From NCBI GenBank assembly GCA_026393175.1, contig JAPLAT010000607.1, positions 1 to 45,932 on the forward strand: a stretch of 45,932 nt of DNA, read 5' to 3'. This DNA comes from Pseudonocardiales bacterium. Lineage in GTDB: Bacteria > Actinomycetota > Actinomycetes > Mycobacteriales > Pseudonocardiaceae. Positions 32,887 through 40,810 of the stretch are shown piece after piece. The notes below the pieces were generated by a model. That model was given only the letters and a program-made list of their open reading frames with translations. It made no database searches and was not told where the DNA came from. The stretch's first letter is position 1. The number at the start of each line of letters is the position of its first letter. The position numbers were made by a program, and so were the translations under genes.

Positions 32887-34544
32887 GCGGGACCTCCTGC
32901 GGTGACGGCGAGCTTGCCGATGATGTCGGCCTGCAGGCGCTTCTTGTCCAGCTTCCCGACGAGGGTGCGCGGCATCGCCTCGAGGTGCTCCAGGCGTTCG
33001 GGCCACTTGAACTTCGCCACCTGGAGGGCGGCGAAGTGCTCCCGGACCTCGGCCAGGTCCAGCGGCGCGCCGCGGACGACGACGTAGGCGCAGGTCCGCT
33101 CGCCCAGCCGGGGGTCGGGCATGGCGACGACCGCCGCGTCGACGACGCGCGGGTGCCGCAGCAGCAGCGTCTCGACCTCCTCGGCGTTGATCTTCTCGCC
33201 GCCGCGGTTGATGAGGTCCTTGATCCGGCCCTCGATGCCGACGCAGCGCAGGCCGTCGATCGTGCGGACGCGGGCGAGGTCGCCGGTGCGGTAGAAGCCG
33301 TCGGCGGTGAACGCGCGGGCGTTGTGCTCGGCGGCGTCGAAGTAGCCGGGCAGCGTGTAGGGCCCCCGGCAGCACAGCTCCCCGGTGGTGCCGTCGGGCA
33401 CCTCGTCCTCGGTGCCCGGCTCCAGCACCCGGATCTCGTCCAGCGGCGAGAGCGGGGTGCCGACGGTCGTCGCGCGCGCCTCCCGCGGCGCGCCCGGCCG
33501 GGTGGTGAGGAACAGCCCCTCGCCCATGCCGAACAGCTGGCCGACCCACAGGCCGCGGCGCTCCAGGCCGGCGAACAGCGCCTCGGGCACGGTGGCCCCG
33601 GAGAGCACCACCTGCGTCAGCGCCGCGGCGGCCGCGTCGAACGCCGGGTGGTCGACGGCGCCGTAGTGCCCGTGGCCGAGCAGCACGTGCGTCGCGGCCG
33701 CGCGGGCCATCAGCGGCAGCGACACCGCGAGGTCGGCGGTGCCCAGCACCAGGCAGGCCCCCGCGGAGTGCGGGGCGTGCACCGCGCAGACGATCCCCGC
33801 GTTGTGGACGACCGGGATCAGGTGCGCGACCCGGGTGTCCGGGGTCCAGCCCCAGGACCGGGCGTACTCGGCGGCGTTGTACCAGTACTCCGCGTGCCGG
33901 CGCGGGATCGCCTTGGGCACCCCGGTCGTGCCCCCGGAGAGCTGCAGGACCGCGAGCCCGTCGGGGTCCAGCGCGCGCTGGATCCCCTCGACGAGGGCGC
34001 GGGCCGCCGCCGGGTCGGTGTCCGCGCCGAGCGCCCCGAGCGGGACGCCCCGGCCGTCGGCCTCCCCCAGCACGAGCACGTGCCGCAGGGTCGGGTGGTC
34101 GCGGCCCTGCTCCACGGCGAAGCCGACGAGGTCGAACCCGGGGGTGCCTGCCTCCACGAGGTGGGCGACGGCCCCGACCCGCCTGCTGATCGCGGCGATC
34201 TCGTGGCCGCGGTGCGCGGCCAGCGTGCAGACCGGCACCAGCCCGGCCTTGAGCACGCCGTACCAGGCGACGACCGCGCCGAGCCGGTTGGTGACCTGGA
34301 ACAGCACGGGGTCGCCGGGCGCCAGGCCGAGCCCGGCCAGGCCGGCGGCCAGCGCGTCGGTGCGGCGGTCGAGCTCGCGGTAGGTCAGCCGCCCGTCGAG
34401 CGCGACGACGGCCGGGCGGTCCGGGTGCGCGAGCGCCACCGCGTGGAACTCCTCGGCGAGCGTCCGCGTCCCCCACAGGCCCGCGGCGCGGTAGCGGCGC
34501 ACGGCGTCGGGCGGGTACCCGACGAGCCGCCCGTCCGCGCTCAT
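32883..34544 (-). CDS. Aryl-acid adenylating enzyme (DhbE/SdgA-like AMP ligase)
   Basis: 553-aa ANL-superfamily enzyme activating a carboxylic acid with ATP. Core motifs: 'LQLSGGTTGVPKAIPRRH' (A3), 'YRTGDLARV' (A7), 'GRIKDLINRGGEKINAEEVE' (A8) and the catalytic A10 Lys in 'TLVGKLDKKRL'. 'HNAGIVCAVHAPHSAGA' aligns with the aryl-acid pocket of DhbE/EntE and salicylyl-AMP ligases, where the Asn after His contacts the substrate ring. It is coupled to a salicylyl-CoA-5-hydroxylase-like flavoprotein by an ATGA overlap, so I infer activation of a hydroxybenzoate-type acid, either to AMP ester or directly to CoA. Not part of a siderophore cluster here. Confidence 0.85.
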   Translation of the reverse strand: MSADGRLVGYPPDAVRRYRAAGLWGTRTLAEEFHAVALAHPDRPAVVALDGRLTYRELDRRTDALAAGLAGLGLAPGDPVLFQVTNRLGAVVAWYGVLKAGLVPVCTLAAHRGHEIAAISRRVGAVAHLVEAGTPGFDLVGFAVEQGRDHPTLRHVLVLGEADGRGVPLGALGADTDPAAARALVEGIQRALDPDGLAVLQLSGGTTGVPKAIPRRHAEYWYNAAEYARSWGWTPDTRVAHLIPVVHNAGIVCAVHAPHSAGACLVLGTADLAVSLPLMARAAATHVLLGHGHYGAVDHPAFDAAAAALTQVVLSGATVPEALFAGLERRGLWVGQLFGMGEGLFLTTRPGAPREARATTVGTPLSPLDEIRVLEPGTEDEVPDGTTGELCCRGPYTLPGYFDAAEHNARAFTADGFYRTGDLARVRTIDGLRCVGIEGRIKDLINRGGEKINAEEVETLLLRHPRVVDAAVVAMPDPRLGERTCAYVVVRGAPLDLAEVREHFAALQVAKFKWPERLEHLEAMPRTLVGKLDKKRLQADIIGKLAVTAGGPA

Positions 34545-36079
34545 GCGGCGCCCTCCGTCCAGGTCACGAGGTCGGCGCGGCCGCTCAGGAGCCCCGCGGC
34601 CAGGTCGGCGCGCAGCGCGGCCGGGCCCTCCACGACGACGGTGCCGCCCACCTCGCCGCGCAGCCGCTCGGCCAGGTCGAGGCGGGTCAGCGTGGCGGCC
34701 CGGTCGGCGGGCCCGACGACCCGGAACCCGGCGGACCCGGCGGCGCGGTGCCGGCGGGCGGCCGCGACGACGGCGTCCCCTTCCGCGCTCCACGGGTCGT
34801 CGACCACGTCGTCGACGACGGTCAGCGCGGGGTCGCCGGGCGGGACCACCCGGCTCGGCAGGTCCAGGCCCCCGCCGCGCAGCGGCCGGTCGAGGACCCA
34901 CCCGACCACGTCCGGCGGGGGCGGCACCGGGTCCTGCCCGGCGAACTGCCCCAGCGCCGCGGCGACGACGTCGGGCGCGGTCACGGCGAACCGGTCGAGC
35001 GGCACGTTCCCGGCCCGGGTCATGTAGGCGACCATGAGCTGCTCGACCGGCAGCCCGGTGCGCGCGGGGAACGACTCCCACCACAGCCTGCTGCGCCGCG
35101 CGAGCTCCTGCAGCCGCTCGACGGCGGGGCGGCGGACGGCCTCGTAGCGGGCGAACGCCGCGGCCGCGCCGTCCTCCTCGGCGAGCGCCTCGGCCAGCGC
35201 GATCGCGTCCTCCATCGCCAGCTTGGTGCCCGAGCCGATGGAGAAGTGCGCGGTGTGGGCGGCGTCGCCGAGCAGGACGACCCGCCCGGCGGACCAGCGG
35301 GCGCAGCGCACGGTGCGGAAGCGCTGCCATCGGGTGCGGTTGCCGATCAGCGGGCGCCCGCCGAGCTCCGCGGCGAAGACCCCCTCCAGGTACCGCAGCG
35401 ACGCGGTGTCGGTGGCGTCGGGCGGGGTGGCGTCGGTGGTGGCGTCGAAGACGGCGGCGCGCCAGGTCCGCTCGTCGGTCTCGACGAGGAACGTGCTGCG
35501 CCCGCCCGAGTAGGGGTAGGCGTGGGTGACGAACGTGCCGTGCGGCGTCGTGACGGGCGCGAAGACGGCGTCGGGGAGCGTGAACTCCGCGCCGCACCAC
35601 AGGAACAGCCCGCGCCCGACCTCGACGCTCCCGCCGAAGTCGCCGGCCTCGCGGGTGGCGCTGCCGACGCCGTCCGCGGCCACCACCACGTCGGCGTCGA
35701 GGGCCTCGGCGGTGCGCCGGGACCCGAAGTCCAGCCGCACGCCCGCCTTCTCGGCGTGCCGCTGCAGGATCGCCAGGAGCTCCGTGCGGGCGACGCCGAC
35801 GAGGCGGTCGCTGCGCACGCGCGCGGTCCGCCCGCCCACCCGCATCGTCATGTCGTGGCGGCTGCCTGCGGTCACGATGTCGCGCAGGGTGTCGGGGTCC
35901 GCGGCCTCCAGCCGGCGCTGCGTGCCCGCGGCGAGCCCGACGCCGAAGCCGAACGTCGTGTCCGGGTCGTCCTGCTCGTGCACGACCACGTCGCAGGCGG
36001 GCCGGGCCAGCTTGAGCAGGCGGGCCGCGTACAGCCCGCCCGGCCCTCCGCCGAGCACCGCGATGCGGCGTGGGTGCAT
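34541..36079 (-). CDS. FAD-dependent monooxygenase, salicylyl-CoA 5-hydroxylase-like, with short C-terminal remnant domain
   Basis: 512 aa. FAD motif 'IAVLGGGPGGLYAARLL', 'VVVAADGVGSATRE' (DG motif) and 'LLGDAAHTAHFSIGSGTKLAMEDA' (GD motif). The last is characteristic of salicylyl-CoA 5-hydroxylase/aminobenzoyl-CoA monooxygenase flavoproteins. After about residue 405, 100 residues remain, some resembling the end of the OYE-type barrel found in the longer bifunctional homologues ('LAERLRGEVGGTVVVEG', 'AGLLSGRADLV'). ATG 36079 was chosen for its GGAGG 7 bp upstream; the ORF track adds 55 spurious residues. First gene of the ligase-isomerase-tetR operon. Likely hydroxylates an aryl-CoA at the ring. 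Confidence 0.85.
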   Translation of the reverse strand: MHPRRIAVLGGGPGGLYAARLLKLARPACDVVVHEQDDPDTTFGFGVGLAAGTQRRLEAADPDTLRDIVTAGSRHDMTMRVGGRTARVRSDRLVGVARTELLAILQRHAEKAGVRLDFGSRRTAEALDADVVVAADGVGSATREAGDFGGSVEVGRGLFLWCGAEFTLPDAVFAPVTTPHGTFVTHAYPYSGGRSTFLVETDERTWRAAVFDATTDATPPDATDTASLRYLEGVFAAELGGRPLIGNRTRWQRFRTVRCARWSAGRVVLLGDAAHTAHFSIGSGTKLAMEDAIALAEALAEEDGAAAAFARYEAVRRPAVERLQELARRSRLWWESFPARTGLPVEQLMVAYMTRAGNVPLDRFAVTAPDVVAAALGQFAGQDPVPPPPDVVGWVLDRPLRGGGLDLPSRVVPPGDPALTVVDDVVDDPWSAEGDAVVAAARRHRAAGSAGFRVVGPADRAATLTRLDLAERLRGEVGGTVVVEGPAALRADLAAGLLSGRADLVTWTEGAA

Positions 36080-36094
36080 GTCCGACCTCCGTGT

Positions 36095-36139
36095 TTGACG
36101 ACCACGTCGAGTATTCGACAGATTCGACGAGCACGTCAA
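36095..36139. promoter_or_regulatory. Double inverted-repeat operator in the divergent flavoprotein/HyuA promoter region
   Basis: TTGACGACCACGTCGA (36095-36110) and TCGACGAGCACGTCAA (36124-36139) are near-mirror 16-mers, each itself almost palindromic (TTGACG-N4-CGTCGA). Between them, GTCGA-N4-TCGAC forms a further dyad. On the minus strand TTGACG (36139 side) and AATACT 18 bp later could form the flavoprotein promoter, so a bound repressor would block it. A TetR regulator is encoded in the same operon. The plus-strand TTGACC around 36157 may serve hyuA. Confidence 0.6.
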
Positions 36140-36242
36140 GACCGGCGCCGTCGTCCTTGACCAGCCGTCACATTCGTTGAATAGTCTACGCACCCGTAAC
36201 CGCTTCGCCTGCGCAGCGGACCTCCGCGAAGGAGCGTGAGTC

Positions 36243-38357
36243 ATGGCCTATGTCATCGGCGTCGACGTGGGCGGCACGTTCACCGATGCCGTCCTCGACG
36301 ACGACGCGGGCACCGTCGTCGCCGCGAAGTCGCCGTCCACGCCCCCGGACTACTCCCAGGGCGTCCTGGACGTGCTGGAACTGCTCGCCGAGCAGCTCGG
36401 GAAGCCCGTCGGGGAGATGCTGGCGCAGACCCACCACATCGCGCACGGCACCACCTCCTCGCTCAACGCGCTGGTCACGGGCAACGTCCCGCCGGTCGGC
36501 TTCCTCACCACCCGCGGCCACCGCGACTCGATCTTCATCATGAACGTCGAGGGCCGGTACCTGGGGCGCTCGCCGCACGAGCTCCAGCACGTGCTGGGCC
36601 AGGCCAAGGACCACGGCCTGCTGCCCAAGCGGCACGCGCTGGAGGTCACCGAGCGGATCGACCGCGACGGCACGGTCGTCGTCGCCCTCGACGAGGACGG
36701 GGCCCGCGCCGCGATCCGCGCCCTCCTCGACGACGGCGTCCGCGCGATCGCGGTCTCGCTGCTGTGGTCGTTCCGCAACCCGGTGCACGAGCGGCGGCTG
36801 CGCGAGCTCGTCGCCGAGCAGGACCCGGACCTCTACGTCGCGCTGTCCAGCGAGGTCAGCCCCCGGATCCGGGAGTTCTCCCGCAACGCGACGACGATCA
36901 TGAGCACGCAGATCGGCCCCGGCCTGCGCGACTACCTGGGCACGCTCGAGGGCGCCCTGCGCGAGCGCGGGCTGACCGGCCCGCTGCTGGTCATGCAGAG
37001 CAACGGCGGCGCGGTGGCGGCGGCCGAGGCGCCCGCCGCGGCGATCAGCACGGTCGGCTCGGTGCTGACCGGCGGCGTCGTCGGCGCGGTGCAGCTCGGC
37101 CGCCAGCTGGGCCACCGCAACATCATCTCCACCGACGTCGGCGGCACGACGTTCCTCGCCGGGCTGGTCGTCGACGGGGAGCCGGTGCGCGACACCACCA
37201 CGGTGATCAACCACCACCCGATCAACGTCCCCACCCTGCGGGTCGACGCCATCGGCTCCGGCGGCGGCGCGATCGCCTGGCTCGACGCGGGCGGCAACCT
37301 GCGGGTCGGCCCGCGCAGCGCGCAGGCCGTGCCCGGGCCCGCCTGCTACGGCCAGGGCGGCACGGAGCCGACCAACACCGACGCCAACCTGGTGCTGGGC
37401 ATCCTCCCCGAGCGGGGGCTGCTCGGCGGGCGCAAGCCGCTCTCGGCCGAGCTCGCCCGGCAGGCCATCGACATCCGGATCGCCAAGCCGCTGGGGCTGT
37501 CGGTCGAGGAGGCCGCGGCGGCGATCCACGCCGTGCAGAACGCCCAGACCGGCGACCTGCTGCGCAAGACCGTCGTCGAGGCGGGCCACGACCCGCGCGG
37601 CTTCGTCGTCTACGCCTTCGGCGGGGCCGGTCCCGCGCACTGCGCGCGGTACGCCGCCGAGATCGGCGTCGACGAGGTCGTGGTGCCGCTCGGCCCGGTC
37701 GCCTCGGCGTTCTCGGCGTTCGGGCTCGCGTCCTCGGACATCGTCCTGGCCGCGGAGCTGTCGGACCCGACGTTCGTCCCCTTCGACCCGGCCCGCGCCG
37801 AGCGCAACTTCGCCGAGCTGGAACGGCGCGTGCGCGAGGGCCTGGAGCGCCAGGGCGTCGCGTTCGCCGACGTCGCGCTGCACCGCGAGGTCGACATGCG
37901 CTACACGATGCAGCTCGCCGAGGTCACCACGCCCGTCGCCGCCGGGGCGCTGGACGCGGCCGCGATCGAGGCGGCCGCGGCCGGGTTCGAGGAGCGCTAC
38001 GCCGCGCTCTACGGCGCCGAAGCCGGGTTCCGCGAGGCCGGGATCCAGGCGATCACGTTCCGGGTCCGCGGGGTCGGCGTGCTGCCGTTCTCCCCGGCCC
38101 TGCCCGAGGTCCCGGCGGCCGCGTCGGGCGACCCGGCCGACGCGCGGGCGGGCCGGCGCCCGGTCTGCCTCGACGCGGCCACCGGCTACGTCGACACCCC
38201 GGTCTACGACTACCTGCGGCTGCGCTCCGGGCACGTCGTCCCCGGGCCGGCGATCGTCGAGGTGCCGACGACGACCGTCGTGGTCCCGGCCGGGCACACC
38301 GGCACCGTCGACCATCTCGGCAACCTGACCATCCGCACCGCTGGGAGCCCGTCGTGA
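36243..38357 (+). CDS. HyuA-type hydantoinase/oxoprolinase/carboxylase ATPase subunit
   Basis: 704 aa. The N-terminal actin-like ATPase signature 'VIGVDVGGTFTDAVLD' (Hydantoinase_A_N) is followed by 'HHIAHGTTSSLNAL' and the Hydantoinase_A domain ('TDVGGTTFLAGLVVDGEPV', 'AIGSGGGAIAWLDAGG', 'YAFGGAGPAHCARYAAEIG'). The family includes N-methylhydantoinases, 5-oxoprolinase, acetone carboxylase and acetophenone carboxylase. The HyuA/HyuB pairing, the zinc-ribbon tail on HyuB and the aromatic neighbours favour an acetophenone-carboxylase-like ATP-dependent reaction, but this is inference. RBS GAAGGAG precedes ATG 36243. Coupled to hyuB by GTGA overlap. Confidence 0.88.
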   Translation: MAYVIGVDVGGTFTDAVLDDDAGTVVAAKSPSTPPDYSQGVLDVLELLAEQLGKPVGEMLAQTHHIAHGTTSSLNALVTGNVPPVGFLTTRGHRDSIFIMNVEGRYLGRSPHELQHVLGQAKDHGLLPKRHALEVTERIDRDGTVVVALDEDGARAAIRALLDDGVRAIAVSLLWSFRNPVHERRLRELVAEQDPDLYVALSSEVSPRIREFSRNATTIMSTQIGPGLRDYLGTLEGALRERGLTGPLLVMQSNGGAVAAAEAPAAAISTVGSVLTGGVVGAVQLGRQLGHRNIISTDVGGTTFLAGLVVDGEPVRDTTTVINHHPINVPTLRVDAIGSGGGAIAWLDAGGNLRVGPRSAQAVPGPACYGQGGTEPTNTDANLVLGILPERGLLGGRKPLSAELARQAIDIRIAKPLGLSVEEAAAAIHAVQNAQTGDLLRKTVVEAGHDPRGFVVYAFGGAGPAHCARYAAEIGVDEVVVPLGPVASAFSAFGLASSDIVLAAELSDPTFVPFDPARAERNFAELERRVREGLERQGVAFADVALHREVDMRYTMQLAEVTTPVAAGALDAAAIEAAAAGFEERYAALYGAEAGFREAGIQAITFRVRGVGVLPFSPALPEVPAAASGDPADARAGRRPVCLDAATGYVDTPVYDYLRLRSGHVVPGPAIVEVPTTTVVVPAGHTGTVDHLGNLTIRTAGSPS

Positions 38358-40657
38358 GCATGCCCATCCCCGGCTCCGAGATCTTCTCGAGCCGTCCCGT
38401 CGACCCGGACGAGCTGGCGCGCTCGCTGCCCTCGACGCTGGCCGCGCACACCGTCACCCAGGAGCAGGTCGACGCCCTGGACCCGCTCACCTACGAGGTC
38501 GTGCGGCACCGGCTGTGGTCGGTCACCGACGAGATGGGCGAGGCGCTCAAGCGCATGTCCGGCTCGCCGATCGTCACCGACGCGAACGACTTCGACTTCG
38601 CGATCTCCGACGAGCTGGGCCAGGAGGTGCAGGTCGGGCTGTACAACACGATGCTCGTCGGCGCCGTCGACCTGGCCATCTACTGGACGCTGCGGCACCG
38701 GGCGGAGAACCCGGGCATCGCCGAGGGCGACATGTTCCTCACTAACGACCCGTGGGTCGGCGGCGGGCTGCACCAGAACGACACGATGGTCTTCCAGCCC
38801 GTCTTCCACGAGGGGAAGCTGTTCGCCTGGACCAGCGCGATCTGCCACGAGCCGGACCTGGGCGGCGTCGGGCTGGGGTCGTTCTCCCCCGCCGCGCAGG
38901 ACGTGTTCTCCGAGTCGCTGCCGACGCCGCCGGTCAAGGTGGTGCGCGACTTCCGGCTGCAGCGCGACGTCGCCGACCTGTGGGTGCGGCGCTCCCGCGT
39001 GCCGATGCTGGTGGGGCTGGACCTGCGGGCGAAGGTCGGCGCGAACAACGTCGGCCGCGAGCGCATCCTCGCGCTCATCGCCCAGTACGGCGCCGACACC
39101 GTCAAGGCCGTGATGAAGCGGATGATGGGCGACGCCGAGTCCCGGCTGCGCGGCAAGCTCGGCGGGCTGCCCGACGGGTCGTGGACCGCGACGGGCTACC
39201 AGGACCAGTCCCACGAGGGCGACCGCGGCCTGCACAAGATCACGGTGACCACCACGAAGACCGGTGACCACCTCACGTTCGACTTCACCGACACCGACCC
39301 GCAGGCCGGCGTCGTGAACTGCACCTACGCGGGGATGCGCGGCGGGGTCATGCTGGCGCTGCTGCCGATCCTGGCCGGGGACATCCCGTGGTCGGCGGGC
39401 GGGCTGATGCGCTGCTTCGACCTGGTCACCGAGGAGGGCACGCTCAACAACGCGACCTACCCGGCCGCGGTCGGCCGCGGTCCGATCGGGCCCGCGTGGC
39501 TGACCGGCAGCCTGGTCGCCGAGTGCCTGTCGCAGATGCTCGACCGCGACCTGGAGCTCGGCAAGAACGTGCAGGCCACCTGCTGCGGCACCTGGGACAC
39601 CGCCGTCATCGCCGGGCTGGACCAGCGCGGTGAGCAGCCCGTGCCGTTCCTCAACATCATCATGGAGCCGATGGCCGGCGGCTACGGCGCCCGCCCGCAC
39701 GCCGACGGCATCGACACCGGCGGGCTGTTCTGCATCCCGATGGGCCGCATCCCCGACGTCGAGATGACCGAGTTCCTCTACCCGGTGCTCACGCTGTGGC
39801 GGCGCGAGGAACCCGACTCCGGCGGGCCGGGGCGGCACCGCGGCGGCGTCGGCGCCTCCGTGGCGATCACCCCGCACGGCACGTCGCTGCCGATGGGGCT
39901 GGTGCTGGCGTCGGCGGGCAAGGCCGTCTCGCAGAACGCTGGGCTGTCCGGCGGGCACCCCGGCAACACCGGGCTCGACGTCGTCGCCCGGCGCAGCCGC
40001 GTCGCGGAGATGCTCGCCGCGGGCCGGATGCCGACGTCGCTGGCCGAGGTCAGCGACGAGCTGGAGCCCGGCCAGAACTACGCGTCGAGCTACCTGGCCC
40101 CCGGCGAGGTGCTGGCGATGACCTGGCAGGGCGGCGGCGGGTACGGCGACCCGCTCACCCGGGACCCGGCCGCCGTCGCGCGCGACCTGGCCGAGGAGAA
40201 GGTCACCGCCGACGCGGCCCGGTCCGTCTACGGCGTCGTGCTCTCCGGCGGCGGCGTCGACGAGGACGCGACGGCCGCCGAGCGGGCCCGCCTGCGCGAC
40301 GTCCGCCGGGACCGCTCGGCCGCGCCGGCGGCGGTCGGCACCGTCGACGTCGGGACGGGGCGCCGCCTCGACGACAACCTCGTGGAGGTGCCCACCGCCG
40401 ACGGCCCCGTGGTCGCCTGCCGGCACTGCGGGGCGTCGCTGGGCACGGCGGGCTCGCTCGCGCTGGCCGTCCACGAGGGGCCGCCGACCGACGCCGGGCC
40501 GCAGATCATCGCGACCGCGGCCGACTACGTCGACGCACCGGTGGTGTTCCGGCAGTACTGCTGCCCGGGCTGCTGGACCGCGGTCTGGTCGGCCGTCGTC
40601 CCCGCCGACCACGTCGACTCGACGGGCGGCCCCGCGCGGGTGGCCGTGGCGGGCTGA
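38354..40657 (+). CDS. HyuB-type hydantoinase/carboxylase subunit with C-terminal Cys4 zinc-ribbon-like segment
   Basis: 767 aa. The Hydantoinase_B domain (about residues 30-630) shows 'YEVVRHRLWSVTDEMGEALKR', 'GDMFLTNDPWVGGGLHQNDTM', 'LRGGVGASV'-type glycine loops around 'GRHRGGVGASVAITPHG' and 'WQGGGGYGDPL'. After a linker, the last 120 residues carry 'VACRHCGASLG' and 'YCCPGCWTAVW', two Cys pairs as in the small zinc-containing subunit of acetophenone/acetone carboxylases. I read this as subunit fusion. Start GTG overlaps hyuA; ATG 38360 is an alternative. It forms the catalytic partner of the HyuA ATPase and is followed by a perfect hairpin. Confidence 0.87.
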   Translation: MSMPIPGSEIFSSRPVDPDELARSLPSTLAAHTVTQEQVDALDPLTYEVVRHRLWSVTDEMGEALKRMSGSPIVTDANDFDFAISDELGQEVQVGLYNTMLVGAVDLAIYWTLRHRAENPGIAEGDMFLTNDPWVGGGLHQNDTMVFQPVFHEGKLFAWTSAICHEPDLGGVGLGSFSPAAQDVFSESLPTPPVKVVRDFRLQRDVADLWVRRSRVPMLVGLDLRAKVGANNVGRERILALIAQYGADTVKAVMKRMMGDAESRLRGKLGGLPDGSWTATGYQDQSHEGDRGLHKITVTTTKTGDHLTFDFTDTDPQAGVVNCTYAGMRGGVMLALLPILAGDIPWSAGGLMRCFDLVTEEGTLNNATYPAAVGRGPIGPAWLTGSLVAECLSQMLDRDLELGKNVQATCCGTWDTAVIAGLDQRGEQPVPFLNIIMEPMAGGYGARPHADGIDTGGLFCIPMGRIPDVEMTEFLYPVLTLWRREEPDSGGPGRHRGGVGASVAITPHGTSLPMGLVLASAGKAVSQNAGLSGGHPGNTGLDVVARRSRVAEMLAAGRMPTSLAEVSDELEPGQNYASSYLAPGEVLAMTWQGGGGYGDPLTRDPAAVARDLAEEKVTADAARSVYGVVLSGGGVDEDATAAERARLRDVRRDRSAAPAAVGTVDVGTGRRLDDNLVEVPTADGPVVACRHCGASLGTAGSLALAVHEGPPTDAGPQIIATAADYVDAPVVFRQYCCPGCWTAVWSAVVPADHVDSTGGPARVAVAG

Positions 40658-40662
40658 CGCCC

Positions 40663-40693
40663 CCGGCGGGCGGCCTCCCCGGCCGCCCGCCGG
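40663..40693 (+). terminator. Perfect 13-bp hairpin after hyuB
   Basis: CCGGCGGGCGGCC pairs exactly with GGCCGCCCGCCGG around a TCCCC loop, 5 bp after the hyuB stop. It ends the hyuAB unit. Confidence 0.78.
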
Positions 40694-40714
40694 CACCGGG
40701 AAATGCTCGCGGAC

Positions 40715-40776
40715 TTGACACGGGGTGGACGATAAAAAATCGGCGTGTTCTCCGAAAGAATGGGGAGAACCCGCCG
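40715..40776 (+). promoter_or_regulatory. helD promoter region with leader inverted repeat
   Basis: A perfect TTGACA (40715-40720) is followed by an A/T-rich patch ('gataaaaaat') unusual for this DNA; no -10 at ideal spacing is obvious. At 40741-40776, CGGCGTGTTCTCC and GGAGAACCCGCCG pair over 13 positions with one mismatch and a 10-nt loop. The repeat lies between the promoter and the helD start, so it could be an operator or a leader hairpin. It does not resemble the rifamycin-associated element known before some helD genes, as far as I recall its consensus. Confidence 0.5.
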
Positions 40777-40810
40777 AACCTGACTCCACTTTATGCACCG
40801 CGAGGGGCCT

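Noticed and set aside
36186-38315. 709-aa minus-strand ORF opposite hyuA
   Set aside because: Shadow of HyuA; no recognisable fold.
36236-38353. 5' part of the 1473-aa plus ORF as an N-terminal extension of HyuB
   Set aside because: It is hyuA read in another frame; HyuB starts at the GTG overlapping the hyuA stop.
40681-40810. Rifamycin-associated element before helD
   Set aside because: The inverted repeat present differs from the consensus I remember; only a generic hairpin is reported.
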